Shown here: positions 33,596-44,400 of the stretch, piece after piece
Layout: every line of letters begins with the position of its first letter
Position numbering within the stretch: the first letter of the stretch is position 1
DNA from: Reticulitermes lucifugus
Lineage: Eukaryota > Arthropoda > Insecta > Blattodea > Rhinotermitidae
Reading direction: 5' to 3'
NCBI GenBank assembly: GCA_026260175.1
Contig: JAKCWW010002411.1
Coordinates: forward strand, 1-50,019
Length of the DNA: 50,019 bases
Made by a program: the position numbers and the translations under genes
The notes under the pieces: generated by a model
Databases searched by the model: none
What the model was told of the DNA's origin: nothing
Seen by the model: only the letters and a program-made list of their open reading frames with translations

Positions 33596-36009
33596 ACACT
33601 CTTTTGTGGGCTGTAAAACTTTATTGCTTGACATACTATTGATTGATGTTTAGTAAAAGTTGTACAACCTATTGATTTCATATTCCATGGGATGCAGGCT
33701 AGACATTAACATGAGCAACACTCTTTGTTGGTCTGTACCGTTTGTCAGTACTTTTATTTAAGTTAGGTTGAAAAATCCAAAACACATATCCCTTTCACAA
33801 CACAGAAATACTGGTGGAAAAGCACCTCCAGTGTATGTAATTTCAGTCTACATCACTGTTTGTAAGAACACATCACAGACATAAATTGGATAATGTCTGT
33901 ATACAATTATAAAATGTTAGGGAAGCTGAAAAATCAGGAAGGCAAATTGTAAAATACTACTGTAGTTGGTGTGCCAAAGAAATTGTCAGTAGTTTATGCA
34001 GACAGCTGAACTGAACATCTTGATTGAAGAGGATATACACATTTAGCTGTTACATATTCTGCCTCCATCAGGCTAACTGTTTCAACCCAGATAATGCAGA
34101 TATTTGTAGCTTTTTTTCAACTGAAGATAATGAGAAATGAATTACTGGAAATGTCCATTTGGATCTCCCAGGTTGAGAATTGTAAACAATAGTGTTGTAG
34201 GATGACAGGACTTCCCCAGTTGCACTTCATATGACAAACCCTATAATTAAAAGTAAAGAAGGTAGCTGTGGAATGTTTTCAGTGATATGACATATGGCAT
34301 AACATGTTTGCTTTCTTTCTTCTGTGTGTGAAGAACATCACATTATTATTGAGAGTAATGGATTGGAGAGAAATGAAAAAAAATACAAAATTGTGACAAA
34401 AAAGAAAAACTACTTTTAGACAGTCAGAAGAAATCACCTTTCTTCTCTCTTAGACTCGCACTCTTACAGTATTTTAATGTGCACTCACTGATGCTTATGT
34501 GAGTCCAGGAACCTAGAGATGTTAAGTGTAAGTAATCACCATGAAGAACAAAAATTGTTCCTCAAATTGCAGTACAGATGTATGTGTGCATGCACACTTG
34601 TATAGTAATAAAGTTACCATGACATTTATAAGATCAGGAAGCAAGTGGAAAGGCATACTCCAAATGCATACTCTGCAATTTTATGTTTCTCATTGTTCTA
34701 GGTGTTTATTTATTGCTGATAAAAATCTTGCATTCTTCATATCATTAAGTGTGTAATATCACTGATTTAAACTGTGCATAGGATATCTCTCTTTTGAAGT
34801 CCTTTACCTTAGTAATTTCATGTTTACCACTTGGTCACCATTTCCTATTAGCATTCCTACGATCTTAACATTTAAAATGTGACTGAATAGTATAAAGTTA
34901 TTCATTCATGTTACTCTTCAAGGAACTTTATTTTATTTTAACAACTTATGTATCATATTGCTGTCATAACTTTCCTTCCATATTATAAATATATATTTTC
35001 TCCAACAGAAAGATAAATGATTGCCAGTAGTCCATTTCATTTGGTTACAGAACTACTGACATTACATAATGAAGTTATTATTTTACTTACATTTCATTAA
35101 ATATGCAACATATCAGAATATGTTTCAAGTAAACGTTTTTTTTAAGACATTGAGGACTGTATTTTGTTATGTACACATATTTTGTTTCCAAGAAAATTGA
35201 TAGTTTGATTTTAAGCTTGGTGTAAAGTAGTGTTTATATTTGACATGTTACATGTGCCCTAGTTAATGCCCTCCTCCACTTTCTCCTGTATTTTTTTTTC
35301 TCAGTTCATTGATTTGTCTGCCCTATTGTCATTCTTCTCCCTCCTTTCATTTATATTTTGCCTTATGCTAAAATAGGTTGGGGAAATACTCCTTAAAACA
35401 TGCTGTTACTGGAGAACAATGAAAAATATCAGCCACACTGTGTACTATGTTATTTCAACATTTTTCACAAGGTGTGGATGTTGTGTGACTATAAGCAACA
35501 TACATACATACATACATACATACATAAACTGACTTCTGTAATTATATAAGATATAAAAGTATACACGTGTTAAAAAAGATGCACAGAAGCCATGTGATAA
35601 TCATTGCCATCTGTCAGACACTGAGAATAAATGCATCCCCTGTGAACACACACACACACACACATGAAACTGGCTTTTATACATACATATATATATACAA
35701 GATGACAACTTTTAGTGTAGACATCCAGTACAAACTTTCATTGAAATCTGTGAACTGACAGACACAATCTGTCCTGTGCAAAAGACTCATAGAACTACTG
35801 ATATGCTACTTACACCCATACATAGAGGGCCCATGTGCTTTATTCTGTTTATCGCAAATCTTACTAAAATCTTACATTCACAGTACACTGAGCTTAGAAA
35901 GATCCTAACACATTTTTTAAAGTATCGCAATAAATATGAAACATACAGAATGGAGCAACTCCTCAACATCTGCCCTCTTTGAGCTAATTGGTCATTTGCA
36001 GTTCAATTT
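33596..36009. other. Convergent intergenic interval, no gene seen
   Basis: AT-rich and CpG-poor, with a (CATA)n tract at 35499-35526 and (CA)n at 35645-35664. Short frames (71 residues or less) show no domain. Confidence 0.45.
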
Positions 36010-36305
36010 CAGATATGAACTGAGCATGGTAATACCACTGGACTACAGACAAAGGTGAAGTCCCTGTGCAAGATATGAAGGCATATGGAGGAGTGGATAT
36101 ACAGTTCCACCCATTCTTAACCTTGGTACAAGACAGTGGTGAGTGGTCAGATTCCCACCCTGGCCACTTTACACCCGGGAAAGAGTCCCTAGTACCTACT
36201 GAATTGGAGGCTGGGTGGACCCCAGAGCCACTGTGGGCATTTTGCAGAAACATCTGTCCTTGGGAATCGAACTGCTATTCTTCAGTTGCCAGCTCATAGC
36301 CTAGT
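36010..36305. repeat. SINE copy
   Basis: Contains CCCTGGCCACTTTACACCCG with GGAAAGAG, GGAGGCTGGGTGGACCCCAG and, on the minus strand, a B-box-like GTTCGATTCCC (about 36265-36275). It is collinear with 24455-24590. Confidence 0.6.
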
Positions 36306-37054
36306 TACTATGTATACCAACTTATGCTATGCCATCTCCCTGGACTACAAATGTTTTTTTCTCTTTCTGTTTAGCTGTTGCAGTGAGTAGTCTGTCCTGT
36401 AATATTGCTTCAGTTGAGTTATCAGTATGTTACCTGATGAAGAGAGGAAACATTCCATTTACCAAGCGATACCAATAAGTCAGATACGCGTGTTATTTTT
36501 GATACACCATTGTCATTCAAGAACAGAAAGAAGGTATGAATTACATAATCAGTCCACTGCACAACTTTAAATACATTTACAAGCTATTTGTAGCTGTTTC
36601 ACTGATAAAATGCAAATTGCTGATTTTGTACTTTTATGACATTTCAGAGGAATACGTGATTTTGATGTTATTACTGTTTCTGACACATGATGTGGCAACA
36701 TATAAATGTCCATTAAAAAAAAGTATCTTCAAGATAAATCCCAACATGTAAAATTTTTGCTCCTGATTTAAGGTAATTGTGAATGCTGATATAACTGAAA
36801 ACTGTCTCAGTTTTAATACAGAAGGTAGTTAGGTAGTTGTTTCACTCAGATTTAAGTCTTGGAAGAGTGGCTTTCTTCTCCTGTGAAGGCATCTGTTGAG
36901 GTATGCATCTTTTGTTTCTTTGGTTCAACATCTTTTTCCCCTCTTCTCAACATTTCATCTTCATCTGTTAAGAACTTTTGTAACTGTCTTCTTTTATTCA
37001 GTTAATGTTTATCCATTTTCTTCTTCTGCTTTGAAAAATGTTAATGCTCTAGGT
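36306..37054. other. Convergent intergenic interval, nothing recognised
   Basis: No exon, repeat end or structured motif found. CpG-poor. Confidence 0.4.
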
Positions 37055-37499
37055 CAGTGGTTCCCAAAGTGTGCTCTGTGGATCCCAAGGGATCTGCGAC
37101 CAATTCCCAGGGGATCCGTGGACACATTCCTGTAACAGCTACTTTGAAGTTTACTTCTTTTTTAAATTAAAGGCATATTGTTTTGTTGAAAATAATCGTG
37201 GAACTTCTTTAATTGGCGATGTTTATTTCGTATGACTTAGAATATCTAATTAAGAAACTTCCTGTACCCACAAAGTGAGTGACAGTCCTTTTAATTAAGG
37301 TCAAATCATGCAATGCATTGTTATGTATGCTACTGGTATGTATCAGTATCTGTCCAAACTCAGTTCTGAGATATAAATTTTTAATTCTGGATACCTATCA
37401 TCTGGACACTCTGTATTTACATGAGCAAGGTTGTGAGGATCCGTGGTTATTTTTTTAAGCTGAAAGGGGTCCGTAAGCAAACATGTTTGGGAAACACTG
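37055..37499. mobile_element. Non-autonomous hAT element
   Basis: The left end CAGTGGTTCCCAAAGTG and the inverted right end CAGTGTTTCCCAAAC are the widespread hAT terminus. The flanking octamers CTCTAGGT (37047-37054) and CGCTGGGT (37500-37507) match at six of eight bases. The interior repeats GGGATCCGTGG / AGGATCCGTGG near both ends. Confidence 0.8.
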
Positions 37500-37504
37500 C
37501 GCTG

Positions 37505-37690
37505 GGTTCAAGTCTTCTGGGATGTTACACTATGTCACTGGGTGAATAGTTTCTGACATTTTGAAGGGTCATAGTGCCTTCATCTTCAGGGTCAAACAAT
37601 CTTAGTTGAACCTCTGAAACATAAGGAAGTATTTACCCAATTGACACAATGTAACATCCCAGAAGGCTTGAATCTTCAGCAACACTGTTG
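37505..37690. repeat. Small foldback element with hammerhead-like motif
   Basis: GTTCAAGTCTTCTGGGATGT (left) pairs with ACATCCCAGAAGGCTTGAAT (right). The minus strand carries CCTGAAGATGAAGGC, a short loop, and CAGAAACTATTCACCC, a decayed form of the CTGANGA ... GAAAC layout. It abuts the hAT element ending at 37499. Confidence 0.55.
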
Positions 37691-37919
37691 TGAGAATCTC
37701 ATATCTCACATTGTTAATGCTCTGTTTATACATGCTTATGTAAACAATTTAATAATCATGATTTAAGAAAGTGTTTGAGCATCACACTTTTGTTTTGTTC
37801 CTTATTATCCATTTTAATCATCCACTATGAAAATGTTAATGTTGTCTTTATATAAATTTACTTCAACAATTATGTTAACACAACTGTACCAATAATATTA
37901 CTGTGACTTGTTTCACTTT

Positions 37920-37925
37920 TTTATT
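37920..37925 (-). terminator. Candidate polyadenylation signal, HPS1
   Basis: TTTATT on the plus strand reads AATAAA on the minus strand, about 360 bases after the HPS1 stop codon. Other weaker ATAAAA sites lie nearer. Confidence 0.4.
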
Positions 37926-38283
37926 TATGTTTTAAATGACTGTGTCAAATAATCATACACTTATATCCAATACTGTGTGGAAAATTTAAGAGGGTGGGCA
38001 GTAAACAATGAAAGGAAAATGAAAAAAGATTCCAGCATTACACACAAAACTTCAGTTTTATAAATAAGACTAAAGAACACTATATAATTATTACAAGCCT
38101 TCAGTATGGTTTTTCATAAAATATCCAAGCCAGGTCTATACAAAGTTAAAGTAAAGGAACAAAAGATAAGTAATACTGAACAGGATAATCACAGCACAAG
38201 TTCTTATCACTTTTTCATCAGTGAAACCTGAATTAAAATCTGAGGCAACACAAGAATAATCACTGTGTAAACTCAGCTACAAT

Positions 38284-38461
38284 TTATAGTAAATCAATGG
38301 GATTGCTGGGCATGCCAGTCACTTCCCAGATTGTGGCTGCTAATCTTCGGGACTGTTCCAGTACACATGATGAGGTGGCAAGGCCTAGATGGATGCAGTA
38401 CAACTCATAGCAATGGATTTTGCAAAGTGATGTCTTGGGGAAGCAGACTTCTGCCAGTTTC
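38284..38461 (-). CDS. HPS1: HPS1 exon 10 (C terminus)
   Basis: Acceptor CAACTGCTTGCAG. Encodes KLAEVCFPKTSLCKIHCYEL then YCIHLGLATSSCVLEQSRRL and AATIWEVTGMPSNPIDLL, stop TAA at 38286-38284. It matches the human ending CYELLALHL ... LARRLWEASRIPLL. Confidence 0.92.
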
Positions 38462-41400
38462 CTGCAAGCAGTTGATGAAGTCTGTCATAAGACAACTAGT
38501 AATTTGAATTTAGACTAGGAAATTTTTTTTTTCCCCTCATACACTTGAAATCAGAAAAGCACCTGATGCAAAACTGACTGCTTCTCCATTGTTTTAGATC
38601 AAGGAGTGCAAACCAGAAAGGTTTTTGGATGTCAGAATAATTTTAAAATATTTATGATGATCAATTAACTGTTTGCTGATTCACAATTCACATTTCCACT
38701 TCATTAATCAGTTAAGTGCTGAGGCCTTCTGTTTACAGCATGTTGAGGCCTCCGATTGATGGGTTTGGATATAAATAAAGATATTTTCTAAAAAAGTTAC
38801 TGATTATTCCTTAGGTGCTTTTTTGTGACATAGAATGTGCCAAACAATGTGTTGAAAAATGTCTTTGTGTGAGAACACAAGTTGCAAAGCTGTTCAAAAT
38901 ATAATTACTTCATTGTGCATTCTTTTTATTCTTACAGTGCCAACTGTAACTTATGAGCTTTTTCTAGTCTGTCACCCAAAAATGTTGGTGACTTGTGTTC
39001 TAAATGGTATATTGCACCTGTAGCAATAAAAAAAGTGACAGCAGTTTGTTGTATACAAAACTTCCTGCTACATGATTTAACTTCACTGCATATTCTACTT
39101 TTGATAGAATAGATGAACCCTGTATACTTACTGGTAAAAATCTCCACAGAGGATTCCTGGCCTTGGGAAATTCTTTAAAGCTGTAGTTGGAAATATTCTC
39201 GGTTTCATTGGCGATGCCTTAAAAAAGTTAATACCACATAAAATCGTAAATAAAAGCTATAAAATTTTACAATTGGAATAAAGAGTGTCATAATATTTTT
39301 ACCACATCTCATTTCTTCCTCCATATGTGTTGAATTTTTCCTTCCATTAATGGTTTTCCAATAGTACCCTAGTCAGTGATAACAGCATGTACTGTTAATA
39401 ATCACATACCAACGAATGCACTACACTGTTTTGTTGATTTCAGTACCTACATATGTTCCGGCACATTTTGTGCCATTCTCAGGGTTGCCGTTGAAAGTTC
39501 ACAATCCTAATGCATGGGTTCACTTTCACAATACGCAGCTCTTGCAAGTTACCGTCACTGCACTTCACTGTTCGTGGTAATTGGTACTTCTTCTATGTTG
39601 TTAAAATTTGATTTTTTAACATAAAAGAAGAAGTACCAATTACCACGAACATTGAAGTGCAGTGACGGTAACTTGCAAGAGCTACGTATTGTGAAAGTGA
39701 ACCCATGCATTAGGATTGTGAACTTTCAATGGCAACCCTGAGGATGGCACAAAATGTGCCGAAACATATGTAGGTACTGAAATCAACAAAACAGTGTAGT
39801 GCATTCGTTGGTATGTGACTATTAACTAGTTGATGAAGTGCACGGTATGTATAATATAAAGCATGTACTGTATTTTCATTGGCCCCTGTGAATGCTGATG
39901 CCAGCCATTTCATGAGTGGTACCAAGCTTATGAAACATCCCATACTAATGTGTCCAATGAAGATAACCCCCTCTCTAAAATGTCGGTAATCTCTCAATGA
40001 ACACGATAATTAAAATATACAACAGATGACAAAGATAGAATAGTAATATAATATATAGCAGGAAAGAGACTGTCTCTTAATCATATAATGATGTGATGGA
40101 GGTGATGTACTGTCAGCTGTAAAACTGCTTTCAATCTCTAAATAGCGATATCATAGTTACAATAAAGAAAAAAAGTATCCAAGGTCCCATAACAGTGTCA
40201 GTAACTCTGCTCCTTACAATCAGTATCATCAAACAAAACAAATTTAATTATGGTGTTGGCTTACCGAAGAATCCTCAAACCACAGAAAATATGCATAATT
40301 AAATGTGGTGTCCTTCCACATAAGTGCTGTGTGGCCCTCTTGCAGATGGGTTCTGCTGAATTCAACCATTGCCCATATCTGAGGATTCAAGAATTTGCTT
40401 AACTCAGTATATTTCAGTGTACTGTTAGTTTTCAACTATCATCTAAACTTGGAATATATTACTTTGATTAACCTCGCTTTCATGCTCCACTTTCACAAAT
40501 GAGGCTCTGGATATACAGTCCTACTCTGAACTGGGAGGGTGCCCACTTATCTGTAGGAGCTTGCCACTCAGCCCTGCTCTGAACTGGGTGACTAAATTCT
40601 GAAGGCATTTCCGTATCCTTTACATGTGCTATAAGCCCCACCCATCTCATTTTCCTTCATTTGATAAGCTTAATAATATTTGGCAATACAGATGGCTTCT
40701 TGAAACTAGAGTGCCACCTTTTTGACTGCAAAATAATGACAAATATTCAAATCATGATCTAGTAAGGTGGATTTTTATTACTGCTTGGGATGTTCACCCC
40801 AGTCATTTTGAAAACAAGGTGGTGTGTTGTGTAATATACATGCATTTAGGAAAGGAAAGGCACCATGTGATGATTCCATAATATTGTACAATTTGTGTGC
40901 ATTATGGTAAAAATCTGAGCAATGTATCTACAGAATTAATATATTTTTCTCAAAATTTATGAACATTAATTTCCACACTGCTGCTGTTGCTGGTGAACTT
41001 GTATACTGTAACAATGGACATTCTGCCTCAGGTAATGCAAATTGGTATGTTAACAGCCCTTGGTGCTTTTGGAAATGTTAATAAATCCAATTTCAAGAAC
41101 TGTAAACGTGGAGAGTTGGAGGACATAGCTGCTATTTCTAAAGTATTCTAGAATTCTCACCTTCTTTTTCGTGAGTGATGTCGTTTCTTCTGAAGTGAAG
41201 TCAAGGCCTGGAGCAGTGATACGATGATTGAAGCGATCAATGTAAAGAAAATGTACGAGACCTGGAAATTCCTCCAGATACTTGTTGATGGTTAGGGAAG
41301 CTCTAGTGGTCATTATTAAGGACAACACAATATGCATGAGGAAGCAAGCAAAGAAGGTAGTCAGTCTGCATAATTACAAAATACCTCCAGAGTGTGCATT

Positions 41401-44400
41401 TCATTCACTGATTTGAATTCCCTATGGCACCAGCTATGTACAATACCTTCACTTTCTCAGTCAGTATTTTACTGATATATGTATGACAGAAGGCCCTTTG
41501 TTAGTAGAGGCACTGTTTGTGTGTTTGCTCCAGTGGTGTGCTGAGTCATAGCCAAATGCTGTCTTGGGATTTCAGTTTTGAGGAAATGGCAATGGACACC
41601 AATTGGCAAATGTGAAAAGAGATAAAAAACATGGTGGTTACAAAACTTTACAGAGTCATGGAAGGAAGCCATTTGAAGAAAGGTTACTGGCTTTGAAAAA
41701 GTCTGGAACATGACAGCAAGGAGTGTATGAAAGGGGCATTAACCCCAAGTAGAAGAATATGAAGAATAATGTGAAACATCACTCATATGTACCAGGACTT
41801 TTTCCATTACTACTAAACACAAACACTCATAACACTTTGAAAGCAGTCTGCTTTCACCTTCAGGTGAAAACACTGTTTGTGTTTAGTGATAATGGAAAAA
41901 GCCCTGGTACATATTAGTGATGCTTCAGATGTTAAACCATTGTCAAGATTATATGAAGAATAATGTATACATAGAAGATTCCCAGCACTGGCATTGTCAT
42001 TCCTGCTTGATTTGTTACTTCTGTGTTGGAAAGTTATAACTAAAGCCCAGGTTCTGAATTAGAATAAATGATGTACTTTATAGTACAATTATTCAGGCTA
42101 AAGCAAGGGGGAGAGAGGCAGCTGGAATAAAAGATGTGTGGAATCCAAAATGATATTACATTAAACATGGACAGTAATGTTCAGATGTGGTCTTGTGTGT
42201 CAAAAGCCATGTAATCCTGTACATGGTTGCCACGTTAGTGTACACTGAAGATGGAGGTTCTTCTAGAACACTGCACTGGTGACCACCTAAGAGACTACAG
42301 TATCATAACCCAGAAGACCACAATCCTAGTTGTCATTCATAAAAACCTCAATTTTGTACTTATGTTGCAATAATAACAATGTCTGCAATTATAAGTATGC
42401 TAGTGGCACTGCATAGAGAACTTCTCTCTTCACCCTGCTCTAGCTCACACAGTCCCCCAGCAAAAGGTCACGAAATGTAAAGGTATGGTTTTACAAACTA
42501 TCAGCAAGTTTGACAAGTAATAAAAAAAGTATATGGATAATCCAAAAACTAAATAAGATGCACATGGATAATGAAGAGGACACTGAATACATTCATATCC
42601 ATTTAGTAATAAACTTGTATTACTGGTAAAACTTAACGTTACTAAAGGATATGATCCAAGAGTAAAGTTGCGCAATGCCTTGACTTTGAGAAAGCTGCTG
42701 AAATCGGAGAGGCGATGCTTCACTGTACTGGCTACAGCCAGCACAGCATCCCTGCCTACAGCAAGCACTTTGTTGTCAAAACATGTAAACTGCAACAGTT
42801 CTTTCAGATCTTCCACAAAGGGCGTTGCACTTGCTTCAACCCTTAACAAGCAGACTGGTTCTGTTGTTTTTATGTACTCAAGATATTTCTTCCGGATAAA
42901 TTCCCACTTACATTGCAGTTTACGCTGCAAATTTTCAACTTCTGGTCTTAAGTGGCGGATTTTCTTCAAACCTTCAAATACTTTCTTCATACCACTTTCA
43001 AGGTTATCAAACATGTGTTTCACCTCATCCATGTCTCTTTGTAAATGAATACTTTGTAACACATTAAGGAAGTGAAACACCTCACACAATCCAGAAGACA
43101 ATGCAGAATTTCCAGTCTGAAATGCCCAAACAACATGCCTTACAATCCAACTCATGTCACATTCATGCAGCAATGTGTTAACATAGTACACACAGGTCAT
43201 AAAATGAGTAGCTACCTTACTGTGTGTCTGTTTGTGCAGACAGCTGTCTTGAGCTTTGTCAATTTAGAACAATAATTTGACATTTCACACTTATATGACT
43301 ACAGTATTGTAAACTGTCCATTGTCTGAGGTATATGTGATATATACAACATTTTGTGAAATGGCAATGCTTTCATCTTTAAGTGACTGATTGTCATTATA
43401 CTGACAGATTCACTTAATTTCATCTTAAGATTGCTTCCAGTAATTGGAACTGAACCTGAAACCTCTTGAATACAAGGCTACTACACCAACCATCTGACCA
43501 CAGAGACTGCCTCCATCAACTGAGGTGATAAGTTTCCAAAATAGTTTTATTCTGTATTGATGAAGCTATCTGTCCAAGATTTCACTGAATTTAGTTGCTG
43601 TGAGAATGTCAGATTTTATGCTATATAATACTTTATTTCTGTGACTAAAGTACAGGCTGGATGATCTGAGCTTCGATTCCAGGCAGCAGCAAGATACTTT
43701 TCTCTTCCCCAAAATGTCCAGACCTGCTTTTGGGGCCTACCCAGCTTCCTATTCAATGGGTACTGGCTGTTCTTTCTGTGGGGGTACAGCAGCCATGACG
43801 TGAAGTTGGCCACTTACCTTTATCTAATGCCACGACTAAGAATGAGTAGAGCTGTACCTCTACTATCCCTATATGCCTGCATGACATGCACAAGAACAAC
43901 TTTACTTACATTATTTTACACCCTGCAGACACAAGCTGACATAACACTTATTACATTCACAGATTTTACTGATTTATTCCCGAGTATATAAATTTAACTT
44001 TGTTAAAGGTCCTCTGCTTTTTTTCGTTACCTGCACATAACACTTTGTTCCATTACACTGGAAGGAGTTGCGCCCATGGATACTTGTGCAGGGATTTCCA
44101 AAGTTTATCTTAAAATTTGGACTTTGTGAAACTGGTAACACAAGAAGTTTACATTTCATTTTTTGAATTGAAGTTTTTAATTTGAATCTTTGTAATCATT
44201 TACCATATTATATAATTCATCATATAATATGCTGGACACAATATCAATTTTTAATAGATGTAATTTTTTCATCAATGTAACGTCTATCTCACAGTGACTC
44301 ACCATATTTAAAGAAGTTTGGAAAGGAATAAAAAAAATATTTTGTGAACATCAAATGTTTTGTTATACTGATGCTCATTTTGTCAACATTTAAATGTATT

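Noticed and set aside
35499..35526. CRISPR-like or regulatory array
   Set aside because: It is a plain (CATA)n microsatellite with no spacers. Nothing in the window looks like a CRISPR array.
39738..39772. Fully canonical hammerhead ribozyme
   Set aside because: A T separates CTGAGGA from stem II and no covariance test was possible. I call it hammerhead-like only.
40379..40435. Longer 5' border for HPS1 exon 8 (open back to 40435)
   Set aside because: The upstream AG (AACTAACAG) would need a phase-2 partner, but exon 7 ends in phase 0. CCTCAG at 40379 fits phase and has the better pyrimidine tract.
42668..43048. 126-codon open frame, plus strand
   Set aside because: Antisense shadow of HPS1 exon 6, whose minus-strand frame matches human HPS1.
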